Origin: Legionellales bacterium UBA4759
Lineage (GTDB): Bacteria; Pseudomonadota; Gammaproteobacteria; Legionellales; Legionellaceae
Direction of reading: 5' to 3'
Length of the DNA: 56,490 bases
Assembly (NCBI GenBank): GCA_002403515.1
Contig: DHHZ01000061.1
Coordinates: 1 to 56,490, forward strand
A model generated the notes under the pieces. That model was given only the letters and a program-made list of their open reading frames with translations, searched no databases and was not told where the DNA came from. A program made the position numbers and the translations under genes. How positions within the stretch are numbered: position 1 is the stretch's first letter; each line of letters opens with the position of its first letter. Shown in pieces: positions 1 to 8,640 of the stretch.

Positions 1-14
1 GGTCATCGCCAGGC
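1..14 (+). rRNA. rrf: 3' end of a first 5S rRNA gene (partial)
   Basis: The first 13 bases nearly repeat the 3' end of the complete 5S gene that follows (positions 142-154), differing at one or two bases. A run of nine T follows at 15-23, as expected after a 5S closing helix. The copy is cut by the window edge, so only its tail is visible. It implies two 5S genes in tandem at the end of this rRNA operon. Confidence 0.7.
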
Positions 15-40
15 TTTTTTTTTAAGTTTTCCTTTTTTCC

Positions 41-154
41 TTGGCGACGATAGCTGTTTGGAACCACCTGAATCCATCTCGAACTCAGAAGTGAAACAAT
101 CATACGCCGATGATAGTGTGGGGTTTCCCCATGTGAAAGTAGGTCATCGCCAAG
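41..154 (+). rRNA. rrf: 5S ribosomal RNA
   Basis: This is a complete 5S rRNA of about 114 nt. It contains the conserved loop A/B region (GGAACCACCTGAATCCATCTC at about 60-80, CGAACTCAGAAGTGAAAC next) and the GAAAGTAGGTCATCGCC tail. The 5' TTGGCGA pairs with the 3' TCGCCAA as the closing helix, and a T-run (155-160) follows, fitting transcript termination. Only 27 nt separate it from the preceding 5S copy and no promoter is evident between them. End positions are good to within a few bases. Confidence 0.93.
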
Positions 155-163
155 TTTTTTATC

Positions 164-3100
164 TTATTTTAATCCCTTACACATTTCTAAAATATCTTTA
201 TTAATTTTATTCTTTATTTCTTGAGCTAAATTACCAGATAAAACCAAATATGGTTTGTGATTTGAATGATCACGTATAAAACAAACATCCAATAAAGAAT
301 CAATTCTAGTCAATTCATAGGGAACCATGTCATGTTTTGCTGCAGACATCCCAAAATAGTCGTTTTGGTTTTCTGCTGGCTGTAAAAAATTATTCCACAT
401 ATTTAAATTCACAATATATACTTTTTTCCTATCAAATGCAGCCAACCGCCAGCAGAAATTAAACACTTCCGGATTAAGGTATGGAATTTTTGCGAGTTTT
501 AATACTGCAGTGTAAAGTGGCAGACCAACTTTGATAATACTGGTTGAAATCAGTTTTTTAATTTTGAAACAATTACTGTGAAATGCAAATTTCATAATAC
601 TTGAATAAGCTTGTAAGCTATGCATTTTGCCCATTTCATCTTGAACTTGTTGGGAAATATCTTCTAAAGAATAAGAACCCTTCAGGTCGATGACAATAGG
701 GTCAACGCGTATCATGCAACCTAAAACATTATCAAACTTGTGATGATAACGTGTTGATTTTATGACATTAATGAGCGGTTTTGCCTGATTTTCCTCAGGG
801 ATATATTCTTTCAAACTTATGCCTAACATGGCACAAAGAACTGTATTTAAATTCACATGATTTTTGATTGAAAACGCTTTAAGGTTTTCAATATATTGCT
901 CAGGTATTTCAAAATATTGAGAATATGAAAGCTTCGATTTTTTCATATTTTTGATGACATGACTGCTTGGAAATTGAAATAGAGTTGCTTCTTTTAAATA
1001 CTCATTCCAAAATTTGGTTTTTTTATTAAATTCCTGATGATGCTCATATTGTTCTTCTATCACATATTCTTTAAAGGAGCTTTGTAAATCATCAAGCTTT
1101 TGATTGAGATAAAAGCCTGATAACTCATCCCATAAAATTCGCATGGAGGTTTCATCGCATATCAAATGTGACATACACAGCTGAATTTCTAATTCATTAT
1201 CATCAAGCCTAAAGACCCTTGCTTTTACTTTCGCATGTTTTTTTGACCAATCATTAAATTCATTAAGTGCTAACATCGATTCATTTAAATGGATTTCATT
1301 TCGCGCTTTGGAAAATTTTGATATATCGAAATATTCAAAATTATGTGGAGATATTGGGTTTTTTTGAATGAATTGCTGAGCGGGTATCCATGTTGAAATA
1401 TCATAGTGAAGTGCATGCTGCCTTTCGATAACTCGCGACAATGCAAGTTTAAAATGCTCTATATCCAAATGACCTTTTAATCTTTTTCGAGTGACGATAT
1501 TCATTTTTTTAGCCTTAGGCTCAAATAATGAAGAAAACCACAAAAGAATTTGAAAATCAGTTAATGGCAATTGAATCTTGTCCATCCATTTCTTTTTTGA
1601 ATAAGTTCTGGCGTTACTGATTTTTATTTTTTTTAATTTTTTCTCGACCAACTCAATGGTTGGGCACTGATAGATATCTGCTATATTAATTTTCTTTTGA
1701 AAGGCCTCTTGAATATCTGCAACAATATTAGCCGCACTCAAAGAGTTACCACCCAGCAAGAAAAAGTCTTCATCCACAAAAACTTCTTCAAGATGTAGTG
1801 CTTTTTTCCATATGGTGATTAATTGTTCTTGGGTTTGATTTTTTGCTAATTTCTTTGAACCATTTAAAGGAATATCCATTTGTTGCAAGGTTTTTCGACA
1901 TAATTTACCGTTGTCATTTAATGGAAATTTCTCAACACATAAATATCCGGCAGGAATCATGTATTCAGGTAAATATTTCTTTAAGAAAGTGATGATTTTT
2001 TGCTGTGGGATTTCCTTTTTACTTTCATAATATGCCACCAATATGGATTGGTTTTTAGTGGGAACATTTAATACAGCAGTTTGTTGAATTCTGGGATATT
2101 TTGCCAATACCTGTTCAATTTCACCCAGTTCAACACGGTATCCTCTAATCTTAATTTGACTATCATTTCTGCCAAAATACTCAATTTCGCCATGTTCCGC
2201 CCATGCGGCTAAATCACCTGTTTTATAAAGTCTTTCATGATTGATATATATAAAACGCTCTTGAGTTAGTTTGGGTTGCTGAATATATTCTTTGGCAAGC
2301 CCAACCCCTGCAATATAAAGCTCACCAATTTCACCAATTTTGCAGGGCATTTGTTGCTCATTTAGAATTTGAATTTGAATATTTTGAATTGGACGCCCAA
2401 TATAAATTTTTGTGCAATCTTTGGGACAATGGCTATAGGTGACGTCAACAGAGGCTTCCGTAGGGCCATATAGATTATGAACTTCTAATGGATGTTGGCA
2501 TAAATTGTAAAAAGCATTGACCTGTGATGGGAAAAGCGCTTCGCCGCTACAAAATACATAACGAAGACTTCTTGGAATATTTAAATTTTTTTCAAAACAA
2601 AATTGATTAAAGGCATGTAACATTGAGGGCACAAAATGGATTACTGAAATTTGGTGTTTTTCAATGATCTCATAAAGCTCTTGTGGGCTTTGATGAGCAT
2701 GCGGTGCAGGGACAAAAACCGATGCCCCAACTTGATGGGCCAATAATAATTCCCACACAGAAACATCAAAGGTATAGGGTGTTTTTTGGAGTACAATATC
2801 TTGCGTATTAAGTTGATATTCGTTTTGCATCCATTCTAGGCGATTGACAATCCCTTGGTGTGTGATAGCCACCCCTTTTGGCAGCCCAGTCGTGCCAGAT
2901 GTAAAAAGCACATAAGCCAAGTCTTGGGGTTGATGTTTTTTTTGTGGTGTATGAGTTGCTTCTTTGATAAAAGGATTTTGATCAAAAGCTATTTTTCGAA
3001 TATCTTTTTTATTAAATAATGAATTTAGTTTTTGATGATAAATAATAGTTTGGCAGTTTGTGAGTTCTAATATGTAATCCAAACGTTCTTGGGGAATTTT

Positions 3101-3427
3101 GGGGTCAATAGGCACATATGCATTTCCAGTTTTTAGAATGGCAAGTATTGATATTACCGTATCAATAGAACGTTCTAAACAAATACCAATTATCTGATTA
3201 TTGGCTGAATGTTGAAGGATATGGTGTGCCAGTTGATTACTTAGAATATCCAATTGGTGATAATTTAAAGTATAAGAAGCATCTTGAAGCGCGATTTGCG
3301 ATGGTGTTTTTTGTACTTGGGTTTGGAATATTTCATCAAGTGTTAAATGATTTTGAAAAGATTTTTGAGTTTGATTCCAACGATAAATTTTTTCTTCATC
3401 GGTTTCTTGTTGGGTGAGCAAATCCAT
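164..3427 (-). CDS. Non-ribosomal peptide synthetase module, A-T-C, predicted serine-activating
   Basis: This 1087-residue protein has the order adenylation, carrier, condensation, with no thioesterase. The adenylation core motifs are clear: LFTSGTTGLPKG (about 175-185), FDVSVWELL, NLYGPTEA, YKTGDLAAW and NDNGK. Reading the ten pocket positions by the GrsA scheme gives D221 V222 W225 H264 F292 S294 L319 V327 D328 K508, the code known for serine in EntF. The carrier has LGGNS with phosphopantetheine Ser562. The C-terminal region (about 615-1087) is condensation-like, but HHxxxDG reads SHLICDE (753-759), keeping the second His. The start ATG has GGAGAGA upstream. The stop lies 9 bp from the convergent 5S gene. 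The product and the acceptor amine are unknown. Confidence 0.9.
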   Translation of the reverse strand: MDLLTQQETDEEKIYRWNQTQKSFQNHLTLDEIFQTQVQKTPSQIALQDASYTLNYHQLDILSNQLAHHILQHSANNQIIGICLERSIDTVISILAILKTGNAYVPIDPKIPQERLDYILELTNCQTIIYHQKLNSLFNKKDIRKIAFDQNPFIKEATHTPQKKHQPQDLAYVLFTSGTTGLPKGVAITHQGIVNRLEWMQNEYQLNTQDIVLQKTPYTFDVSVWELLLAHQVGASVFVPAPHAHQSPQELYEIIEKHQISVIHFVPSMLHAFNQFCFEKNLNIPRSLRYVFCSGEALFPSQVNAFYNLCQHPLEVHNLYGPTEASVDVTYSHCPKDCTKIYIGRPIQNIQIQILNEQQMPCKIGEIGELYIAGVGLAKEYIQQPKLTQERFIYINHERLYKTGDLAAWAEHGEIEYFGRNDSQIKIRGYRVELGEIEQVLAKYPRIQQTAVLNVPTKNQSILVAYYESKKEIPQQKIITFLKKYLPEYMIPAGYLCVEKFPLNDNGKLCRKTLQQMDIPLNGSKKLAKNQTQEQLITIWKKALHLEEVFVDEDFFLLGGNSLSAANIVADIQEAFQKKINIADIYQCPTIELVEKKLKKIKISNARTYSKKKWMDKIQLPLTDFQILLWFSSLFEPKAKKMNIVTRKRLKGHLDIEHFKLALSRVIERQHALHYDISTWIPAQQFIQKNPISPHNFEYFDISKFSKARNEIHLNESMLALNEFNDWSKKHAKVKARVFRLDDNELEIQLCMSHLICDETSMRILWDELSGFYLNQKLDDLQSSFKEYVIEEQYEHHQEFNKKTKFWNEYLKEATLFQFPSSHVIKNMKKSKLSYSQYFEIPEQYIENLKAFSIKNHVNLNTVLCAMLGISLKEYIPEENQAKPLINVIKSTRYHHKFDNVLGCMIRVDPIVIDLKGSYSLEDISQQVQDEMGKMHSLQAYSSIMKFAFHSNCFKIKKLISTSIIKVGLPLYTAVLKLAKIPYLNPEVFNFCWRLAAFDRKKVYIVNLNMWNNFLQPAENQNDYFGMSAAKHDMVPYELTRIDSLLDVCFIRDHSNHKPYLVLSGNLAQEIKNKINKDILEMCKGLK

Positions 3428-3536
3428 ATTTTCTCTCCAAAAAACACATTTAGTTAATATTTATCACCATGTGATTCTTTAATGTACCTTAGAGTTCGGG
3501 TATTTGTAAATCTTTAGTGTAATTATACCAATTGCC

Positions 3537-3565
3537 TTGTTTTTATTTAATTTCAATTTTAGACT
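3537..3565 (+). promoter_or_regulatory. Possible sigma70 promoter for the adaptor/ABC export operon
   Basis: TTGTTT (3537-3542) and TAGACT (3560-3565) are 17 bp apart, in the 167-bp divergent region between the NRPS gene and the export operon. The -10 match is weak (4 of 6), and a predicted transcript would have a leader of only about 23 nt before the TTG start. Confidence 0.3.
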
Positions 3566-3594
3566 AATATGAATTGACCTAATGGACTAGATCT

Positions 3595-4542
3595 TTGCCT
3601 AAGCGTATTTTATTTTGTATTTTTATTTTGAATATATTCATGTTAGGGGCTTGTAAATGGCATCCAAAATTGTCATTTTCAGGCTATACGGATACGCTTT
3701 ATCTATATTTGTCATCGCCATCTCAAGGGTACTTAAAAGAAAAATTTATTCTAAAAGGCCAAGCTTTTAAGAAAGGTCAAATTTTATATGAACTAGATGC
3801 GATGCCTGATATTGTTCAATTAGAGACTGCGTTTGCTCAATATCAGCAAGCACAAAAAACTTTGATAGATTTACAACGACCGCGCCGAAAACCAGAAATC
3901 GCAGCTATTGAATTTCAAATCCAGCAAATCGATGCCAATATTGAAAAAACCAATATGCATTATAAGCGCTTATTAAAACTAAAAGATAAACAATACATTG
4001 ATTCAGACACACTGTTTACCAATCAAAAATTAGTCGAGGAATTACAGTTTCAAAAAAAACAACTCCAGGAAAATTTAAGATTATCCCATATGGGGGCAAG
4101 ACGTTACCAAATCAAAGCGCAACAAAGAGCCCAAAAAGCAGCACGTTATCACTGGAAAGAAGTGGCTTGGTATTTGGAACACAAAAAAGTTTCAGCCCCG
4201 AAAGATGGTTATGTTTTTGATATTTTTTACTCTATTGGCGAATTGATTCCTGCCAATAAACCGGTCATGAGCGTTGTACTACCAGAAAACAACTTTATAG
4301 AGTTTTTTGTTCCTGCAAAAAACTTGAAGTATTTACAGTTGAATCAACGTATTGATTATCAATATTATGGTGATAACACTTGGTATAGCGCTGATATCAA
4401 CTATATTTCACAAACAGCTGAATACATGCCGCCTGTTTTGTATACCCAACATCATCAAGATGATTTGGTTTTCCGTATTCGCGCAAAACCCATGGATACA
4501 AAACAATTTATTCTGGGACAGCCTATTAATGTGCGCGTATGA
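3595..4542 (+). CDS. HlyD/YbhG-type periplasmic adaptor, predicted lipoprotein
   Basis: This 315-residue membrane-fusion protein probably links an ABC exporter to an outer-membrane channel. The N-terminus is a short hydrophobic signal ending in a lipobox (LGAC, Cys20), so it is likely an inner-membrane-anchored lipoprotein. A barrel-sandwich half follows (KGQAFKKGQILYELDA), then a long helical hairpin (about 75-195, rich in Gln/Lys/Glu), then the second half-motif (VSAPKDGYVFDIF). The start appears to be TTG: an in-frame stop lies at 3580-3582 and no ATG occurs between it and the signal sequence. The stop overlaps the ABC ATPase start by 4 nt, indicating translational coupling. The closest known layout is ybhGFSR. 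The substrate is unknown. Confidence 0.85.
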   Translation: MPKRILFCIFILNIFMLGACKWHPKLSFSGYTDTLYLYLSSPSQGYLKEKFILKGQAFKKGQILYELDAMPDIVQLETAFAQYQQAQKTLIDLQRPRRKPEIAAIEFQIQQIDANIEKTNMHYKRLLKLKDKQYIDSDTLFTNQKLVEELQFQKKQLQENLRLSHMGARRYQIKAQQRAQKAARYHWKEVAWYLEHKKVSAPKDGYVFDIFYSIGELIPANKPVMSVVLPENNFIEFFVPAKNLKYLQLNQRIDYQYYGDNTWYSADINYISQTAEYMPPVLYTQHHQDDLVFRIRAKPMDTKQFILGQPINVRV

Positions 4543-5456
4543 AAAAATCTCTGGCAATAGATGTAAAAAAAATTACCAAATCCTTTGCTGGTCAAATGGT
4601 TGTGAAGGGGTTAAATATTGAAGTTTATGAAGGTGAAGTTTTTGGATTTTTAGGCGCCAATGGCAGTGGGAAAACCACCTCGATTCGTTTAATTTGCGGG
4701 CTATTAACGCCTGATAATGGTCAAGGTACTTGTATTGGTTATGATGTTTTAACTCAATCTGAAGACATCAAAAGAAATGTTGGCTATATGCCACAAAAAT
4801 TTAGTTTGTATCAAGAGTTAACCGTTTTAGAGAACCTTGAATTTATTGCACAAATTTATGGTGTAAATGATGCCCCAAATAAGATTGCACAAGTCATGGA
4901 TGAGCTTGGTTTAGGGCCTAGAGCAAAACAATTAGCCTGTGAACTATCGGGGGGCTGGAAACAAAGACTAGCCTTGGCCACATGTCTAATTCATCAACCC
5001 AAACTTTTGTTGTTAGATGAGCCAACGGCAGGTATCGACCCTTTAGCACGCCGAGATTTTTGGGATTTAATTCATCAATTAAGTTTAAAAGGCGTGACAA
5101 CTTTAATGTCCACACATTATATGGATGAAGCAGAACGATGCAATCGTTTGGCTTATTTGTCAGAGGGTGAAGTGGTGGTGCAGGGTAGTGTTGCCGATGT
5201 GATTCATTCGACAGGCTTGATTACCTTTTTAATCAGTGGTGATTTAAGTGCTGAGCTTTTACAAAAACTTAAAAAAATCCCAGGGGTGGTTCAGGCCGCT
5301 TGGTTTGGTAGATATTTTCATGTATGTTGTTATGAACAAGTCAAAGTTGAACAAGCGCTCAAAGCCTTATGCACGCAATGTGAATTTCAATTTGAAATCA
5401 TTGCATCGAGTTTAGAGGATGCATTTATCGCACTAGGACAAAAAAAAATATCATGA
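4539..5456 (+). CDS. ABC transporter ATP-binding protein (ABC-2/drug export type)
   Basis: This 305-residue ATPase has Walker A GANGSGKT (39-46), Q-loop MPQKF, signature LSGGWKQ (136-142) and Walker B LLLLDEPTAG (from 156), followed by the switch His in STHYMDEAERC. It resembles one half of YbhF, whose E. coli form carries two ATPase domains; here a single domain would have to dimerise. The C-terminal about 80 residues form the usual small regulatory domain of DrrA-like exporters. It overlaps both neighbours by ATGA and should energise the permease encoded next. Confidence 0.93.
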   Translation: MKKSLAIDVKKITKSFAGQMVVKGLNIEVYEGEVFGFLGANGSGKTTSIRLICGLLTPDNGQGTCIGYDVLTQSEDIKRNVGYMPQKFSLYQELTVLENLEFIAQIYGVNDAPNKIAQVMDELGLGPRAKQLACELSGGWKQRLALATCLIHQPKLLLLDEPTAGIDPLARRDFWDLIHQLSLKGVTTLMSTHYMDEAERCNRLAYLSEGEVVVQGSVADVIHSTGLITFLISGDLSAELLQKLKKIPGVVQAAWFGRYFHVCCYEQVKVEQALKALCTQCEFQFEIIASSLEDAFIALGQKKIS

Positions 5457-6580
5457 AACTAATCTCATGGACACGTTTACTTGCGGTCATAAAAAAAGAG
5501 TTTATGCAAATGCGGCGTGATAAAGCAACTTTTGCCATGATGATTGGAATCCCACTCATTCAATTGATTTTATTTGGCTTTGCCATAGATCTTAATCCCA
5601 AGCATTTGCCAGCGGCGGTAGTCATGCAGCAACCTAATCCTTTGGCTCAAGATGTTTTGCAGCGCATGGAACAATCTTTGTATTTTAAATTTATTAAGAA
5701 AAACACCTCTTTGGCTGAAGCCAAAAAAATGCTTCTGACCAACCAAGTGAAGTTTGTGGTGTATTTTCCTCCTAATTTTTATCGTGATGCAGCCAAGGGA
5801 CTTCAGCCATCGATTTTGCTATTGGTGGATGGCAGTGACCCCATTGCAGCGGGGAGGCCAAGTGCAGTTTTTAATGAACTCTCTCAAATGGTAGGGCGCG
5901 ATCGTTTTCGATTTCTAAATTTTCAAAGTGAAAATCGCGTGTATAAAACAGTGGTTCTATCCGCCTTTAACCCAGAAATTAACACCGCCTTTCATATCGT
6001 GCCAGGTCTGATGGGTGTTGTTTTAACGATGACTATGGTTGTAGTAACCGCACTGGCAATCACCAGAGAGTTTGAACGTGGTACTATGGAAATGTTATTG
6101 GCAACACCTTTAAAACCTTTAGAAGTGATGATAGGTAAGATTCTCCCTTACGCTGTTGTGGGATACATCCAAGTCATTTTGATACTCATTCTTGGACGAA
6201 TACTTTTTCATTTACCCATGAATGGTTCATTTATTTTATTGATGCTGATGTGTTTTCCTTTTATTTGTGCCAACTTGGCGATGGGTTTAACCTTTTCAAC
6301 CTTGGCCACCAATCAGTTACAGGCCATGCAAAGTGCAATGTTTTTCTTTTTACCATCGATATTATTATCAGGATTTATGTTTCCGTTTCAAGGCATGCCT
6401 GCCTGGGCGCAATGGATTGGCAATTGTTTGCCTTTAACACATTTTCTAGTGATTGTGCGTGGCATTGTATTACGCGGGAATGGGTGGAGTGAAATTTACT
6501 CTGAGCTATTATATATTTTGGCTTTTATGTTGGTCGTGATGATGATAGCTTATAAACGTTATCGAAATACATTAGATTAG
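5453..6580 (+). CDS. ABC-2 type transporter permease (YbhR/YbhS-like)
   Basis: This 375-residue protein has one N-terminal membrane helix (about 25-45), a large extracytoplasmic domain (about 46-180), and five to six C-terminal helices, as in YbhR/YbhS. The motif ITREFERGTMEMLLATPLK marks the family's coupling helix. Only one permease gene is present, whereas ybh-type operons have two, so a homodimer is expected. The start overlaps the ATPase stop by 4 nt. The substrate cannot be told from the sequence; drugs or lipids are typical of the family. Confidence 0.93.
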   Translation: MKLISWTRLLAVIKKEFMQMRRDKATFAMMIGIPLIQLILFGFAIDLNPKHLPAAVVMQQPNPLAQDVLQRMEQSLYFKFIKKNTSLAEAKKMLLTNQVKFVVYFPPNFYRDAAKGLQPSILLLVDGSDPIAAGRPSAVFNELSQMVGRDRFRFLNFQSENRVYKTVVLSAFNPEINTAFHIVPGLMGVVLTMTMVVVTALAITREFERGTMEMLLATPLKPLEVMIGKILPYAVVGYIQVILILILGRILFHLPMNGSFILLMLMCFPFICANLAMGLTFSTLATNQLQAMQSAMFFFLPSILLSGFMFPFQGMPAWAQWIGNCLPLTHFLVIVRGIVLRGNGWSEIYSELLYILAFMLVVMMIAYKRYRNTLD

Positions 6581-6591
6581 AGGATTGAATC

Positions 6592-7305
6592 ATGCAAATC
6601 ATTACAGAAGTGATTGAATATTTTCATGGAAATGAAAAGTTAATCGGGTTTTTAGCCTACCCTAAAGATGCTAAAAAATTACCTGGTGTGATGATTGTTC
6701 ATGATTGGGCAGGCCTCAATGAGATGTATAAAAAAAGAGCTATAGAAATTGCTGAAAAAGGTTTCGTGGCTTTTTCTGTCGACATGTATGGATTAGGGCG
6801 ATTCGGGACAACAAATGAAGAAAAGCAAGCGTTAATGACACCTATCATCAGTAACCGAGCATTGCTTCGAGAACGCATGGGTTTGAGTTTAGAGCAATTT
6901 AAAAAAACACCTGTTTTGAATCAGCATAAAATAGCAGGGATTGGTTTTTGTTTTGGTGGCTTATGCGTTTTAGATCTCGCTCGAATGGGGGCTGATGTTC
7001 AAGGAGTGGTTAGTTTTCACGGTATTTTAAAAAATGAACCCTCATGTCCAACCAAAACCATCAAGACACCTATTTTAGTTTTGCATGGCTATGATGATCC
7101 GATGGTATCGCCGCATGATGTGATTGGTTTTTGTGAGGAAATGAAAAGCCATCATGCCAATTTTCAGGTGAATATGTATGCCAATACAATGCATGCCTTC
7201 ACCAATCCAATGGCAAATGACCCAGTATTGGGAACGGTATTTCAGCCAGATACGGCCCGAAAAACATTTCAAGCCATGTATGAATTTTTTGAGGAAGTGT
7301 TGTAA
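6592..7305 (+). CDS. Dienelactone hydrolase family protein
   Basis: This 237-residue alpha/beta hydrolase has the family nucleophile elbow GFCFGG with Cys120 as nucleophile, the acid in GYDDPMVS (Asp168 or Asp169) and His201 in MHAFTNP, so the Cys-Asp-His triad is complete. It has no signal peptide and is probably cytoplasmic. The family acts on ester and lactone bonds, but most genomic members have no known substrate and a role in aromatic degradation should not be assumed: no catabolic genes lie nearby. AGAGGA precedes the ATG. The stop overlaps the next ATG by one base (TAATG), so the two genes are probably co-translated. Confidence 0.9.
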   Translation: MQIITEVIEYFHGNEKLIGFLAYPKDAKKLPGVMIVHDWAGLNEMYKKRAIEIAEKGFVAFSVDMYGLGRFGTTNEEKQALMTPIISNRALLRERMGLSLEQFKKTPVLNQHKIAGIGFCFGGLCVLDLARMGADVQGVVSFHGILKNEPSCPTKTIKTPILVLHGYDDPMVSPHDVIGFCEEMKSHHANFQVNMYANTMHAFTNPMANDPVLGTVFQPDTARKTFQAMYEFFEEVL

Positions 7306-8285
7306 TGCATCTTCGTCGGCGCATTGAACAGCTATTGCCTTATGTTGCTCAATTTATGATGGAGAACCATTGGCAAATGCTGGTTGCTGAATCTTGTACC
7401 GGCGGCAATCTATCTGGAACATTAACGGCTTTGCCAGGCAGCTCCAAATGGTTTAAATATGGCTTGGTCACTTATTCTAATGAAGCAAAAATAAAATATT
7501 TGTATATATCGCCTGCGCTTATTGCTAAAGATGGTGCTGTTAGTGCAAATTGTGCTTTGGCGATGGTTGAAGGGCTAGGGGGAGAAAAAAATGATTTTTG
7601 CTTGGCTGTGACTGGCTTTGCCGGGCCTGAAGGTGAGAGGATTGGCAATGTTTATATAGCTTGGCGAGCACCAGATACAAAAGTACAGGTTCAACTTTTT
7701 CATTTTGTTGGAAATCGCCAACAGGTGATAACTCAAGTCATTTATCAAGCATTAAGACAAGCGATTCTCTCGAGTCTATATCCTTTGAACATACCGATGA
7801 ATTGTTTTTTTGCATTGAATTTAGAAGATGAATCTTTGCAACAAGAATGTTTAGAGATTGGTTTAAAGCAAGGCTTTGAGATTGATGAATTAGAGCCTAT
7901 GAATAACTTACACATGACATTAAGTTACATAGGACATAACGGTTTAGAAAAATTACACGAGCTTAAAAAAATTGGTGATGAGGTTGAAAATATTTCAGCC
8001 TTTGATATCCATTTGTCATCCTGCGAGCAGTGGAAAAGAGCGAAGTGTTTTGTCTTAAAAACATCACAAGTACCCAATCAACTAGAAAAATTATTATTAC
8101 AATTACCGCAAGGCAGCTCCAACCATCCTTTTATTCCTCATATTACGATTGCAAAAAGACATCTTAGAGTCATCGAAGCAGAAACTCCAATTGATGTAGT
8201 TTGTCCAATAAAAAGTTTTTCATTGATGCTATCTTTTCATGGTATTTTTTATATTCAGTATTGTAAGTGGTCTTTAACATCTTAA
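7305..8285 (+). CDS. PncC/CinA-C nicotinamide-nucleotide amidase fused to ThpR-type 2H phosphoesterase
   Basis: Two domains sit in one 326-residue frame. Residues 1-160 are a PncC/CinA C-terminal domain, with VAESCTGG (27-34), the YSNEAK motif and VTGFAGPEG (102-110); this family deamidates nicotinamide mononucleotide to nicotinate mononucleotide in pyridine nucleotide salvage. Residues 165-326 are a 2H phosphoesterase of the ThpR (LigT) type, with both HxT motifs, HMTLSYIG (His203) and HITIAK (His279); family members open 2',3'-cyclic phosphate RNA ends. Both sets of key residues are present, so both halves may be active. No internal stop or frameshift separates them. The fusion partner for PncC is unusual; the more common CinA partner is the MoaB/MogA-like domain. 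Confidence 0.85.
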   Translation: MHLRRRIEQLLPYVAQFMMENHWQMLVAESCTGGNLSGTLTALPGSSKWFKYGLVTYSNEAKIKYLYISPALIAKDGAVSANCALAMVEGLGGEKNDFCLAVTGFAGPEGERIGNVYIAWRAPDTKVQVQLFHFVGNRQQVITQVIYQALRQAILSSLYPLNIPMNCFFALNLEDESLQQECLEIGLKQGFEIDELEPMNNLHMTLSYIGHNGLEKLHELKKIGDEVENISAFDIHLSSCEQWKRAKCFVLKTSQVPNQLEKLLLQLPQGSSNHPFIPHITIAKRHLRVIEAETPIDVVCPIKSFSLMLSFHGIFYIQYCKWSLTS

Positions 8286-8295
8286 GGAGAATTAG

Positions 8296-8640
8296 ATGAC
8301 AAAAAGTTATACGGATTACACCCGTTATTTAAGCAATGAATTGGCTAAATTAAGAAAAGAAATTCCTGATGTGATGGCGGGCTTTTCGCAAATGGCGCAA
8401 AGTGCAACCAAAGATGGTGCGCTCGATAAGAAAACCAAAGAACTAATTGCCATGGCTCTTGCTGTAGCAAATCGTTGTGATGGGTGTATTGGATTTCATG
8501 CGCAAGCCTTGGTGAAATTACAAGCAAGCCGTGAAGAGTTTATGGAAACTTTGGGAATGGCTATTTATATGGGCGGCGGACCATCTCTTATGTATGCTGC
8601 AGAAGCGGTTGCCGCATTTGAAGAGTTTTCTAAAGTTTAG
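8296..8640 (+). CDS. Carboxymuconolactone decarboxylase / AhpD-like protein
   Basis: This 114-residue all-helical protein has the AhpD signature NRCDGCIGFHAQ: a CxxC redox pair followed by a His three residues on. Such proteins act as small thiol peroxidases or peroxidase reductants rather than as decarboxylases, so a redox role is more likely than ring metabolism. AAGGAG precedes the ATG, and the gap to the PncC-ThpR gene is 10 nt, suggesting one operon from 6592. Its stop overlaps the convergent next gene's stop by 4 nt. Confidence 0.9.
   Translation: MTKSYTDYTRYLSNELAKLRKEIPDVMAGFSQMAQSATKDGALDKKTKELIAMALAVANRCDGCIGFHAQALVKLQASREEFMETLGMAIYMGGGPSLMYAAEAVAAFEEFSKV

Noticed and set aside
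753..1900. NRPS C-terminal region considered as an epimerisation domain
   Set aside because: No extra epimerisation signature was recognised after the His motif, and the length and motifs fit a condensation-type fold better.
3226..3417. Plus-strand open frame within the NRPS gene
   Set aside because: It is antisense to the well-supported adenylation domain, has no ribosome site and matches nothing.
3580..3600. Possible frameshift or truncation at the start of the HlyD-type adaptor, since no ATG start exists
   Set aside because: TTG at 3595 yields a complete signal peptide with lipobox and the protein is of normal length, so an alternative start explains it.
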